Origin: Litsea cubeba
Lineage: Eukaryota > Streptophyta > Magnoliopsida > Laurales > Lauraceae
Assembly (NCBI GenBank): GCA_012931725.1
Contig: CM022946.1
Coordinates: 74,616,189-74,680,188, forward strand
Reading direction: 5' to 3'
DNA length: 64,000 nt
The notes under the pieces are model-generated. The model was not told the DNA's origin, ran no database searches, and worked only from the letters and a program-made list of their open reading frames with translations. Each line of letters begins with the position of its first letter. Position 1 is the first letter of the stretch. The position numbers were made by a program, and so were the translations under genes. Below are positions 19,944 to 32,447 of this stretch, piece by piece.

Positions 19944-22916
19944 ATGAACGTCTTGGCTACAAATTCTAAGCCACCACCCCGCAATCCACCTCAAGATGAT
20001 GCGATCACCCACATCCAGCAGTTGGAACAAGGCCAGCAGAGGATTGAAACTCTGATGGAAAACCTTCTTCTCACCTTCCAAAATCAGGCGAACAATGAAC
20101 CTCCTCCGAATCATCAAGACGATGAGGTAAATGGAGAAGAAAATGAGTCACGCGCCCTTACCAAAAAGGACGTAGACAGTATCCTAGCCAAAGCAAAAGA
20201 AGAGGATATACTCAAGGAGCATGAGATCAAGCCACCATATCCTTTATGGATGGACTCGGTCCCGTTCCCCACCAAATTCAAGCATCCTACTCTCCAAACA
20301 TATATGGGGAAAGGATCAGCCAGACAGCACAACATCCACTTCAAGATCTTGACGGGAGCTATCGAGAATCAAGATGCACACAAGATCCGCCTCTTTGCAA
20401 GTACCCTAAAAGGTACGGCCTTCGATTGGTACTCCACTCTGCCGGAGGACTCCATCCAAAATTGGGCCATGCTAGAGACACGCTTCCTAACTCACTTCAA
20501 AGGTGAGGATCATCCCGCTACTATGGCTCAGCTGTGCAGCCTAAAACAGGGGGAGAATGAGTTAACATATGACTTCATTCACAAGTGGAAAGCAATCGCA
20601 TACAAATGCTCTGATGTATTGCCACAAGCGTCGCTAGTCGACATTTGCCGAAACAACATGAGAGCCAGAATCCGCTCCATGATCATCGGCAACAAATCAA
20701 AAAACGTGGGAGAACTCCTAGAAGCTTCCATGGAAGCTGAAATGGTGATTAAAGACCTCAACAGTCAGAAATCATCAAGAAAAGAGCCAACCGCCATTGC
20801 AACCTCAAAACCAAAGAAAAAAGAGGTCCTCAATGTGCAGACCAAGTCAGCTCCTCAGCCACCAAAGAAAGCTGAAAACAAAGCTGCTGGTAAGAGACCT
20901 GAACTCTCTGATGCCTTCAAAGAATGAGTAGAGAAGAAATACATGTTTGATGAAGATGTTGATGAAATCTTCGGGGCTCTTGTGGCAAACGGCAAGCTCA
21001 CCTTGCCTGGACTAAAAAGACAGGGTGATGTTGGCAAAACCAACGATCCTCGGTACTGTCCATACCACCAGATGATCTCGCATCCTCTCAATCAATGCTT
21101 TGTTGTGAGAGAGAAAATAAACGAGATGTGGAAAAACGGAGTCATCACCTTTGACAAAAACTATGGGTCTGCCTCTGTCAACATGGTGACATGTGGACAA
21201 ACATCAAAATCACTGAAGAAGATCACTACTTCCGTCAAGGTGATAAACTCAATCCAAGCGTCCGAGGAACTGGTTCCTTACCCGACACCAGACGGACAAC
21301 CCATATGGGTACATCCCGATCTCCTGGAAGATGAAAATTGGGAGGTCGTGAAAACAAAGCCTACAGCTCAACAGCGAAGGCAGGCTAGGAAATATCTCCT
21401 TAAGCTCAAACGGCAAGAGAAGACCCAGCCAAAACAAGAAGTCAAAGAAAAGGCAGAGGCTTCCTCTACCGCTTCACTGGAGGCAACAAAAACATCCTTT
21501 CCAGAGACTTCAAAGGGGGTAAGAAAATTCACTCTCAGTGATTTCATGCCACCTCAATTCAAAGAAGCCATGCAGGAGGTATCATACTCTTGCAATTCGG
21601 TAATTGGATTCTCCATTAATGGATACGAGTCTAGCGACACCGATGAAGGATTCGAATCCAACTACACAGACGAGTGGGAGGAGTCCTTTGAAACAGGAGA
21701 ATATCTCTCCGATGAAGAGTGGGTTCCTGAGAATCATCTTATGCCAGTAATCTGGTATAACCCCCTACAGCCACAAGGATCCTGGTCTGACGATGAAGAA
21801 GACCAAGAGACTGTGCAAGAAAATGTTGTTGAACCAGCACCCCTCATTGCTCTAGTGGAAATCAACAGTGTTGAGCCACAAAGAGTTGATGAAGAAGAAG
21901 TTTTGGCACCCATGCCTGATCTTGAAGAATATGCAAGGATCTTGCAGCGTCTCACTCTAGAACAAGAGCAAGACCGCGTCAATGAGCCTCCTCGCAATCC
22001 AGAGCTTGAAGTCCCTGAAGACCATCAGGTACATCCTCCCTTAACTCCTGAAAATGGAGAAAATTGCTGGATAGACGATCCTCTTACATCCAAGGATGAG
22101 TCTGACTCCGATCAGGCAACGTCTCCTGTCAGAGCTTCCTGTAATGTGATAATTCGGGATTATTGCTCTTCCGAAGCATCGTTTGATGAGAGCACTTACA
22201 CTCCGGCGACGCCTAGCAATGTATCTTCGGGAACCACCTCATCTCACGTGACTTTCACTGAGATGACACCCTCTCAGGTTTCTTCTCCTGAGACTGTGGC
22301 TTCAAAGTTCACACCCTTCCTGACTAAAGAATTCTCAGCTATTGATGCTTGGGATGATGAATTGGTAAACGAAGAAGAAAGGTTGCTGGATGCTGTTCAG
22401 GACTTGGTCCCGAAAAATGCTCCGTGCAACACAATCACTGAGGATGGCAACTCCGCTGCTGATACATCCTCAGCAAATGAAAAACGACAGCCTCTTTATC
22501 CTGAAGACAATCTTCCAAACGAAGACCCTTCTCAAGAAGCTCTCAAAGTTGGTAGAGGCACCCGCTCTGGCCGGGACTAGCACAAAAATTACAACCAATC
22601 TTCCTTGACATATGTAAATCCTTTGGGAAAAGATGTTGTAAGCGCCCCTAGTGGCAACAATGATGAACATGCTGGCCCTAAGGAGGCTTTCAAGTATGAC
22701 TTGATTGAACACTTCAAGCACATACCTGCACGTCTGCACATCCTGGATTTATTGCGAATGTCTCCGCACACTCGTGATAATCCCATTTCAGAATTACAAA
22801 AGCTGAATGAGGATGTCGACAAACATGCCCCGCAAGTCCTCCAAATTGAAATGGATTACCGGGTCAAAAACTCAGAAGCCTTCTCAAAGGGAGAAAGGAA
22901 GAAAACTGAAGGATAA
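19944..22916 (+). pseudogene. gag: Gag of element B
   Basis: Gag forms the particle that packages the RNA. The retrotransposon gag domain lies at about 20380-20700 (FDWYSTLPEDSIQNWAMLE to ICRNNMRARIRSMI). A zinc-knuckle-like motif follows at about 21053-21097 with spacing C-x2-H-x4-H-x4-C, the variant common in Tat Gags. A long acidic, Ser/Thr/Pro-rich tail then leads to the protease. TGA at 20925 (CGA in C), TAG at 22578 and TAA at 22914 are in-frame stops; the frame is otherwise unbroken into protease. Confidence 0.92.
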
Positions 22917-23039
22917 TGCATTGAATGCCTCTCGATTAAAAAAGCAGCCAGTGCAACCATCGGCTTCACAAAGGACGACCTCCTACTTAGCAAAACAACG
23001 CATAACCGACCCCTGTACTTCACAGGGTACATCAAGGAA

Positions 23040-23511
23040 ATGCCTATGCACAGACTTCAGATCGACCCAGGTTCTGCACTCAACCTCATCTCCACATCGG
23101 CTCTCGAAGAGTTGGGCATCCCACCCAGCAAACTGAGCCACACATCTGTATCTATCTTTGGATACGATGGGAGTACTCAAAGGCCTATCGGCAAAATCAG
23201 GTTCAAGTTACAGATCGGTGATCTTATTTCTGAGGTCACTGTGTATGCAATAAAAACCCCTTCATGCTACAACAACCTTCTCGGACGCCCTTGGATCCAC
23301 GAGAATGGTGTTGTCCTTTCAACTCTACATCAATGCATCAAGTTTGTTGGCGATGACGGCATGATACATCGAGTCTTTGCGGACAGAAAACCCTTCAAAG
23401 GTAAAGAAGTCCACTTTGCAGACTCACAAATGTATGAAGGTGAAAAAGAAGAAGACGAGAAGCACACAGCACCCTTTGCCGAAAATCCCTAGAAAGATAA
23501 AGGCAAGGCTC
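23040..23511 (+). pseudogene. pol: Aspartic protease of element B, cut by element C
   Basis: The protease cleaves the polyprotein. The active-site block is QIDPGSALNLIS with a single catalytic Asp, followed by SVSIFGYDGS and the SCYNNLLGRPWIHENG block. A CAG-to-TAG change at 23490-23492 lies in the charged tail. The frame then meets element C at 23512. After C and one copy of GGCTC are removed, the frame continues without shift at 42020. Confidence 0.9.
23507..23511. other. Left target-site duplication of element C (GGCTC)
   Basis: GGCTC before TGTTGACA is repeated at 42015-42019. The intact A copy has the site once, within AAGGCTCCTCAACAATC on the minus strand. Confidence 0.95.
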
Positions 23512-25834
23512 TGTTGACACCAAAAATGTTACTTTGCCTTTTCAAGATCCAAAGAGCTACATGAAGTCGCAACCTGCCATAAATAGGCAATGCTGCTTCC
23601 AAAAATCAAATCTTGTCAGAATCAAACAAAAACTGCAAGATTCTTCCGAACAGCCAAAAGAGGAGTACACAAGAAGTTTCGGGCCATTTCAAAATCATTT
23701 GGCCTAACTTCGCTCCTCCGACAGCCGAAAAGGAGCTCTCAGCGGCAAAAGCTCTCCGGGACCATGGTTCCCAAGACAGAGCCTATGGATCATCTTAAAA
23801 TGACTCCAATAGGTTCCCTGTCAAATTTCAAGTCAATCGGACATCGGTTGACCGCACATCAAACCGCGACATCTTCATCGCGACAAAAAGCAAGTCTACA
23901 GGTGATAGGACCCCAAACGGCTTCAAAACTCAAACAAAAGCCTATGGTTGGTCTTATTTATTGCTCAGGAGGCTTCACACCAAATTTCAGGTCATTCCGA
24001 CATCGTTTGACCCAGTTTCAGCTTCTGACGGAAAATCGGCAGCTCTGCGCGACAAAGTCTTCGGCTTTCTCAGGAAATTGGAAACTTTGCAAAATAAAAT
24101 GCAAGGATTCTCATCAGGTTTCCTACAAATAAATCAGGCCAATAAATGGTCAAAATGTCAAGGAAAAGTACAGAAGAAAAAAGAATCGAAAAACAGCAAA
24201 AACGGACGCAAAACGGGACACGAAAGGGGGAAAACCCCCCCAGGGTCGCAGACCCCTGCGACCCTGGGCCAGGGTCGCCGGCGACCTTGGAACCCGGGGT
24301 CGCCGGGAAAGCCCCGGAAACCCCGGTTTTCGTCGTTTTTTTCGCGATTCGAAGAGCCCAGCCTCTGGTACTTTCCAAAATTCATGCTTTTGAGACACCA
24401 AGTCCTCTGACATCCGTCCAAAACACGGGTCAATCATCAAAAGTATCGAAAACAATATTGATCGCCACCCGGTCAACCAAAAAAAAGTGTGCTTTCTACC
24501 CGACCGATCGAGAAATCGACAGGACAGATGGCACCGACCCGCTGTTGGCAACAAACACCTGAAATTATATGGTCAACTGATGTCGATCTACATGAAGATC
24601 CATCGATGATCATCGACAGAAGAATTCCAAAAGACGTGGCACGGCCCGCGACTCTTCAGCTGCTCGGCGACCACTTAATGCGATTAATTGACTAACTTTA
24701 TTACAGTCATTAATCCATTTCTTTGGACGGCCCAATCAGAAGCAAGCATTCGGGAGTTACAAGTCAAGAGATTCATGGCATTTAACCCATGAAACTCCTC
24801 CCATCATGGCGATTAAAGGCGATTAAATGCCCTCAATCTCCTCCGGCCAATCAGAAGCCAAGAAAAAGGAGTTACAAAATAAACAATTCAATTTTGTAAC
24901 TCCTCCCATTATGCGGCTTAATGACAATAAAAGCCCATAAACCCACCTAAAAGGCTACCTAAAAGCCTATAAATAGGAGGGCTCTCCAAGAAGAGAGATC
25001 ATCATCGCCAGCAGACAGAAAAATCAGAAAAATCAGAAATCCAGAGAAAGGAAAAAGAGAGAAAACTCTGCGGAAGTTCTACACCGGCCACCACAACAAG
25101 GTGACAAAAGTCCCTTGGGGGGTACCCCCCCCCCCCAAGGTCCTTGCCTTCTCCTCCTGCCTCCAATGGCTTAGATATGGCTTTTCAGCCCGTCTACTCG
25201 GCTTTTTATTGGATATAGGACCTCCTTTTGGTCTTTGTCTTCTAAAAACCCGAGGTTATAGCCAAGCCAAGCGAATCAATAGCATCCTCTGTTCTCATCT
25301 GCATGGATGATGGCGAAGCCCACATATGGCTTGCGTACCGTCAATCTAAACGGGTCCCCCACAATCTCCTGAGAAGTTAGATCCTCATTTTCTTGCTTTT
25401 CATTGTAGTTTGTATTTTTTTAAAAGAGACAAAAATCACAATTCTTGTCTTTCATTGTTGATAAGGATTGTAAATCGGCTATAAACGCCAAAATCGGCTA
25501 TAAACGCCAAAAATCGGCTATAAACGCCAAAATAGGCTATAAATGCCAAAAAAAAATCGCCTTTCACGGCAAACCAAGAAAAATGTCTCTTTTCTTAAAT
25601 ATATGTGCAATGGAAAACTTGAAAGAAGTTGATTTCCTTTTTACTTGCGAAGGTTGATCTCCGGATCACCACTTGCAATTCCAAGTAAAAATAGAAAATC
25701 TGGCACACCCACAAAAAAGAAATGTTGATGCACGCCCCCCTCGCCCCCTAGTTACGAAAGGGTCGGAACCAAACGGACTCCCACGTCCGCCGACCTCGGT
25801 AGGAACCCGGGCATCCCGGGAGCGCGGTCCATCA
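23512..25834 (+). repeat. 5' LTR of element C
   Basis: This is a 2323-bp LTR of a shorter subtype. Of the five U3 repeat units in B it keeps the first, fourth and fifth (anchors near 23675, 23820 and 23978). The TATA box is at 24968-24975. The leader palindrome at about 25112 has a lengthened C run. The U5 array is at 25471-25555. Confidence 0.97.
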
Positions 25835-27504
25835 AGCTGGCACACCCGGTGGGACCCGTTTATTTGAGAACACGATGCTAGAAATGAAATATTTGCATAT
25901 CATATATTTTGCTCTATGCTTATATTTCTTTTCTCGATTCCTTGGCTACTTTATAATTGGTGGCCTGTGTTGAATTCCGCAAAAAAAAAAATGAGATGAG
26001 ATTTTTTGTTTGGAAATTTCTAATTCTTTGAATTTATTTCCACTCTTTCTCTTTTCAAAAAAAACAAAAAAACAAAAAAAAAATCAGATTTTTCATTTTT
26101 GGATTCAAAATTGAGAAACTTTGATCCTTTCCCTTCTGGGCACTGGCGCTCGCGGAAATCGCTGAGACCGTGTTCGGATCGGGGGTTGGGCCATTGTTTC
26201 TCTTCGATGAGTTCATTAAAAATCTAAAAAAAATATATATATATAAAAAGTATAAAAAAATTTTAGATTTCTCAATTTGGATTCAAAATTGAGAAACCTT
26301 GATCCGTTCCTATCGTTCATCGCGCTTGCAGAAATGTTGAGCCTGTTCGACTAAGGTTTTGGGCCATTGTTTCTCTTCGATGAATTCATAAAATAAAAAA
26401 AAATATAAAAAAAAAGAAGACATAGACCACTAAGGTTAAACCAACTGTGTTCTTTGATCATGGTTGATTCAAAGAAAAGCCTTGTCCAGAGTGTGGCGAC
26501 AGCCTGACTGTTCTAGGCAAGGGTCCTCCAAACGGGTTCATTAAGTAATCCTACCCTTACCTGGGGGCAATTCTATCAATCAAGATTTCATAAGACCGGG
26601 TTAGGAGGCCTATGTGTACTCTCTCGTCTTTTAAATAAATTTTTTTCAAAAATAAAATTTTTAAAAATAAAAAAAAAAAAAAAAAAATTTCAAAAAAAAA
26701 ATCTTAAAAAAAAAATAAAAAAAAAAATAAATAAAAAATAATAATAAAATAAAAAAAAGGGATTTATTTTTTAAAAAAAAAAAAAAAAAATCTTCAAAAT
26801 CTTCAAAAAAAAAAAAAACTTCCGTCATTTTGGGTTTAGATTAGAGAAATCTTGGTCTTCTCCTTTCTGAGCACTGGCGCTCGCGGAAATCGCTGAGCCC
26901 GTGTTCAGATTGGAGTGCCTTTTGCTCTCTTTGATGAACCCGATATTGACTTTTCAAAAAAAAAAAAAAAATAAAACTCGTCATCTTTAGATTCAGATCC
27001 GAGAAATTATGGTTCATTTCTTTCTGAGCACTGGCGCTCGCGGAAATCGCTGAGCTCGTGTTCAGATCGGAATACCATCTGCTCTCTTTGATGAATCCAA
27101 TCTTGACCTTTCAAAACAGAGAATCTCATCTCATGGATGCGGTCTCAAAACATTTGTGTCTAGCGGTACTAGTACGCCCTTTCATGGTCTACTGTATTGC
27201 GACCGGCACATCTGTAACTCCAACTTTATATTCTTCTTACCTCGAGCAAGCTCTGCTTCTCGATAAGTCGAATTTAAGTTCACGATTGCTTCTAGCAGTC
27301 ACTGGGATGCCCATTCTGGGCTTACCATACCTGCGATCAGAACAATTGTACCTTCTATGGCATTTTGCCTTCCTCATATTGCTTGGGTCATCTACCTCGA
27401 GCAATTTGAAAAGACGAAACCATAGAACTTCCCATTTATGATCATTATATTCTTGTGATTACTAATGGATGTGGTCTTGTTTCAGAAATTTTCGAAAACT
27501 AACA
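25835..27504 (+). repeat. PBS and leader of element C
   Basis: The PBS is at 25838-25855. The leader has two ~165-bp-type modules (about 26085-26390), the conserved unique block (26421-26625), an A-rich stretch (26640-26815), two GCACTGGCGCTCGCGG modules (26820-27110) and the 127-codon frame (27058-27441). It ends in the same acceptor-like TTTCAG at 27481-27485. No gene is assigned. Confidence 0.75.
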
Positions 27505-28536
27505 ATGGCAGCTTCCCTAACCATTACTTTCGACGAAAACAAGCACCAACTCATGCTTCAACAGAAGCAAACCACGCGCACCTACAAGCGCCCCATCAGC
27601 TGCCGAAGTGTCAACTCCCTCGGCAACTCTCTGAACTCCGGGTCGACCTCGACTCCCCGGACTATCGTCTTTGGGACGCTGGGACCATTCCCACTTCCTG
27701 AGGAACAAACTGCTCCCTCCAAGAAGCAGAAACTCGCCTCTCAACGTGTCACTACCATGACACCAAAGGCGAGCACCAGAAGGCCTGAAGCCCGTGGCAG
27801 CCCCACGAAGCCTCAACCTGCAAACAACCAGGTCTACTCCAAGACTTGGTCCCCAAAACCTTCACCAAAACAGAGAAGGTCCCAAACATCCACCAAGCCA
27901 GCATACCTGGCCCCACTCAAAGAGAACCAGTTCTACCCTCTTGCTTACATGAAAGAGGAGAGACCCATCTCAAACCTGACTCCCAAGTCATCCCAGCATG
28001 AGCCGGCTTGTTCCTACAAGCCCAAAATCAAGTCATGCATCACAAGGCCTCTACAAGCACCTGCTAAGGCCTACAAACCTGCAGTTCGACCCTTCATATC
28101 TACAGGGGCCGAACATCAAAAATTCAAAGCTTCGCTGCAACAGGCGAAGGATAGGGTTCGCATCCTGTCCTTGCCCAGCTACAAAGAAGACAGGCTCGGC
28201 TGCTGCGCCCGAGGGAGCACATCCTTCATCGTCAAAGCCCAGTCAGAGCTGACCGAAGCTCAAATTGCTCGTCGTATACGCCGCCGCGCGTCGTATAGAC
28301 AAAAGAGACTAGAGAAGCAAAGGACCCAGCCTCCTACACTTCAAGTCTCTCCCAAATGGGTCGAAAAAGAAAGACCCAACCAAGTTGCTGCCGTCCATAT
28401 GGTTGGAAAAAACCAGAAGGCGCCAAAAATCAGCAACAAAAATCCATGTCCGACGTCCGATGACCCGCAGCGTCTCAAGGACAAGAAGACATTCAGAAGA
28501 ATCCCCTGCTCCTTCAAGCAAAGGACAGCAGAGTGA
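27505..28536 (+). pseudogene. N-terminal basic, proline/serine-rich part of gag-pol, element C
   Basis: This is the best preserved copy of the N-terminal segment, open from MAASLTITFDE for 343 codons. It is rich in Pro, Ser, Lys and Arg and has no recognised domain. An extra A in an A-run near 28410 shifts it out of frame with Gag. The B copy has five A there. Confidence 0.65.
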
Positions 28537-28564
28537 TCCTTCCTCAAGCTCTTCTTAAAAAAGA

Positions 28565-30557
28565 ATGAGCTCCAGCTCAGTCACCAGGACAGTTTCTTCG
28601 TTCGAATCACGAAGGATGAATGTCTTGGCTACAGATTCTGAGCCACCACCCCGCAATCCACCTCTAGAAGATGCGATCACCCGCATCCAGCAGTTGGAAC
28701 AGGGCCAGCAGAGGATTGAAACTCTGATGGAAAACCTTCTCCTCGCCTTCCAAAATCAGGCGAACAATGAACCTCCTCCGAATCATCAAGACGACGAGGT
28801 AAATAGAGAAGAAAATGAGTCACGCGCCCTTACCAAAAAGGACGTAGACGGTATCCTCGCCAAAGCAAAAGAAGAGGATACACTCAAGGAGCATGGGATC
28901 AAGCCACCATATCCCTTATGGATGGACTCGGTCCCGTTCCCCACCAAATTCAAGCATCCTACCCTCCAAACATATACGGGGAAAGGATCAGCCAGACAGC
29001 ACGTCATCCACTTCAAGATCCTGACGGGAGCTATCGCAGATCAAGATGCACTCAAGATCCGCCTCTTTGCAAGTACCCTAAAAGGTACGGCCTTCGATTG
29101 GTACTCCACTCTGCCGGAGGACTCAATCCAAAACTGGGCCATGCTAGAGACACGCTTCCTGACTCACTTCAAAGGTAAAGATCATCCCGCTACTATGACT
29201 CAGCTGTGCAGCCTAAAACAGGGGGAGAATGAATCAACATATGACTTCATTCACAAGTGGAAAGCAATGGCATACAAATGCTCTGATGTATTGCCACAAG
29301 CGTCGCTAGTCGACATCTGCCGAAACAACATGAGAGCCAGAATCCGCTCCATGATCATCGGCAACAAATCAAAAAACCTAGGAGAACTCCTAGAAGCTTC
29401 CATGGAAGCTGAAACGGTGATTAAGGACCTCAACAGTCAGAAATCATCAAGAAAAGAGCCAACTGCCATTACAACCTCAAAACCAAAGAAGAAAGAGGTC
29501 CTCAATGTGCAGACCAAGTCAGCTCCTCAGCCACCAAAGAAAGCTGAAAACAAAGCTGTTGGTAAGAGACCTGAACTCTCAGACGCCTTCAAAGAACGAG
29601 TAGAAAAGAAATACCCGTTCGATGAAGATGTTGATGAAATCTTCGGGGCTCTTGTGGCAAACGGCAAGCTCACCTTGCCTGAACCAAAAAGACCGGGTGA
29701 TGTTGGCAAAACCAACGATCCTCGGTACTGTCCATACCACCAGATGATCTCGCATCCTCTCAATCAATGCTTCGTTGTGAGAGAGAAAATAAATGAGATG
29801 TGGAAAAACGGAGTCATCACCTTTAACAAAAACTATGGGTCTGCCTCCGTCAACATGGTGACATGTGGACAAACATCAAGATCACCAAAGAAGAAGATCA
29901 CTACTTCCTTCAAGGTGATAAACTCAATCGAAGCGTCCGAGGAACTGGTTCCTTACCCGACACCAGACGGACAACCGATATGGGTACATCCCGATCTCCT
30001 GGAAGATGAAAGTTGGGAGGTCGTGAAAACAAAGCCTACAGCTCAACAGCGAAGGCAGGCTAGGAAACATCTCCTCAAGCTCAAACGACAAGAGAAGACC
30101 CAGCCAAAACTAGAGGTCAAAGAAAAGGCAGAGGCTTCCTCTACCGCTTCACTGGAGGTAACAAAAACATCCCTTCCAGAGACTTCAAAGGGGGTAAGGA
30201 AATTCACTCTCAGTGATTTCATGCCACCTCAGTTTAAAGAAGCCATGCAGGAGGCATCATACTCTTGCAATTCGGTAGTTGGATTCTCCATTGATGGATA
30301 CGAGTCCAGCGACACCGATAATGGATCCGAATCCAACTACACAGATGAGTGGGAAGAGTCCCTTGAAACAGGAGAATATCTCTCCGATGAAGAATGGGTT
30401 CCTGAGTCTCATCTTATGCCAGTAATCTGGTATAACCCCCTACAACCACAAGGATCCTGGTCTGATGATGAAGAAGACTAAGAAGCTGTACAAGAAAATG
30501 CTGCTGACCCAGCACCTCTCATTACTCCAGTGGGAATCAACCATGTTGTACCACAAA
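28565..30557 (+). pseudogene. gag: Gag of element C, open but cut off by the internal deletion
   Basis: The frame 28565-30481 is 638 codons long with no stop. It has the complete gag domain (about 29050-29370) and the C-x2-H-x4-H-x4-C knuckle (about 29728-29772), so this is the most intact Gag in the window. It ends at TAA 30479-30481, where B reads CAA/CAG-like codons, shortly before the deletion junction at 30547-30557. The acidic tail and everything to the first RNase H are missing. Confidence 0.9.
30547..30557. other. Junction of a ~4.1-kb internal deletion in element C
   Basis: Sequence left of the junction matches B near 21875 (gag tail). Sequence right of it matches B from about 44466 (end of first RNase H). 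Both parents carry CCACAAA at the join. A further loss of about 31 bases lies at 30590. Confidence 0.9.
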
Positions 30558-30627
30558 AAGCAATCAAAGGGCAAGCTCTAGCGGACTTCCACTCAGAGAT
30601 GATCTCCCAGACGAACCAGTCTACAAT

Positions 30628-31449
30628 GTGGAGACTTTCTCACAAAGTGCCTCCTGGGACATGTACTTTGACGGTGCAACCAGGACAAATGAAAAAAGAC
30701 AGCTGATCTCGGGAGTTGGCATCCTCTTTGTTAGCCCCGACAAATACATGATTCCACACGCTTTCTCGCTACTGGAACCATGCACAAACAATGCAGCTGA
30801 ATATCAAGCTCTGATCTTAGGATTGGAACTCGCCATCGAATCCGGTATCACCATGCTGGAAGTCTTTGGAGACTCTCAACTGATCGTCAACCAGATGAAT
30901 CAGAAATTTGAAGTCAGGAAGCCAGATTTGCTGCCCTACTACAACAAGGCACAATCACTTCTGCAAAAGTTTGACATCTGTCACATCACCCACATTCGCA
31001 GAGGTGAAAACATACGTGCAGATGCCCTAGCCGGACTTGCCGCATCCATGGCAATCCAGGAAGGGGAAAACATGCAAATCATAGTGTGCGAAAGGAGAAT
31101 CATTCCTCCTCTTAACACACACCAAGCAGTTGCTGAATGCCACCAAGTGGTCGGAAGTCGGATTTCAATCCTTCAAACTTCAATTGGCGACTGGAGGGAT
31201 CCGTTCATTGATTACATTATGTTCGGAATCCTACCTGAAGATCCAAAAGAACGGGTAAGCATCCAAAGGCGAACCCCAAGCTTCCATTTGGATATTCCTT
31301 CAAAAATCCTTTACAGGAAATCCTTCAACGGAGTACTTCTACGCTGCTTGTCACAACAAGAGGCTGAAGAAACACTCAAAGAAGTTCATGCTGGTCTTTG
31401 TGGAGCTCATCAGGCTGGACCTAAGCTCTATGATCAGATAAAAGGTTAG
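30628..31449 (+). pseudogene. pol: Second (archaeal-type) RNase H and start of integrase, element C
   Basis: The aRNH domain is complete, with acidic residues in YFDGAT, NNAAEYQAL, GDSQLIV and ADALAG. It is followed by a linker and the His-His half of the integrase zinc-binding domain (LCGAHQAG). A missing A in the AAAAAGG run near 31443 ends the frame. Upstream RT is absent from this copy. Confidence 0.9.
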
Positions 31450-32447
31450 GATATTACTGGCCTACCATGGTAGCTGACGCAATGCAATTTGCTAAGCGCT
31501 GCCAACAATGCCAAGTTCATGGAGATTACATTCACATGCCTCCAGAATGGCTGCATCCTACAGCGATCTCATGGCCTTTCGAAGCCTGGGGTATGGACAT
31601 CATAGGTCCTATTTCTCCCCCTTCAAGCAAAGGTCATCGCTTCATCTTCGCCGCTACGGATTACTTCTCCAAGTGGTCAGAAGCATTTGCGTTTAACGAA
31701 ATGAAGACCTCATCAGTCCTTCAGTTCCTGTGCACCAACATCATTTGTCGTTTCGGCATACCCAAAAGATTCGTCCATGATAACGGACCACAGTTCCGGG
31801 ATCATCGATTCTACAGGTTCTGCGACAAATACAAAATCCAAAGCTGTCCTTCGACTCCATACAATCCGGCAGCAAACGGGTTAGCAGAAGCTTTCAACAA
31901 GAGACTCTGCAAAATCCTCAAAAAAATGGTCTCTAGTCACAAAAGAGACTGGAGCGACAAAATGTCCGAAGCTTTGTGGGCCTATCAACCACTGTTCGAG
32001 GACCAACCCATAGCACACCATTCTCCTTGGTCTATGGATGCGAAGCTGTCGTGCCCTTGGAAGTACAAATTCCTTCCTTGAGGGTATCCTTGCAAAATGA
32101 CATGACTCAAGAAAGCAATGTCAAATTGCGGCTCCATGAGCTAGACAATCTCGATGAGAGACGACTCGAAGCTCAACAAAGCATTGAACTTTACCAAGCA
32201 CATATGGCAGGATCTTTCGATAAAAAGGTCAGGCAACGCGCCTACAAAAAGAGTGACTTGGTTCTTGCGGTTAAAAAGACCAATGGTCTTCGCTCACAAG
32301 TCCAAAGGCAAATTTGAGCCAAAATGGGAGGGACCCTACGTCATCGACAAGGTTTTCTCTAACGGCGCATACGCACTCCTAAACATGGAAGGTGACAGAT
32401 GTATGCTGCCCATCAACGGCAAGTTCTTAAAGCGGTACTACCCTTGA
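31450..32447 (+). pseudogene. pol: Integrase of element C
   Basis: The Cys pair (CQQC) and the DDE core are present: WGMDIIGPI, VHDNGPQF and the Glu in NGLAEAFNK. The GPY/F motif and KRYYP end close at TGA 32445-32447. A one-base loss near 31988 and a second shift near 32270 break the frame. There is no chromodomain. Confidence 0.9.
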
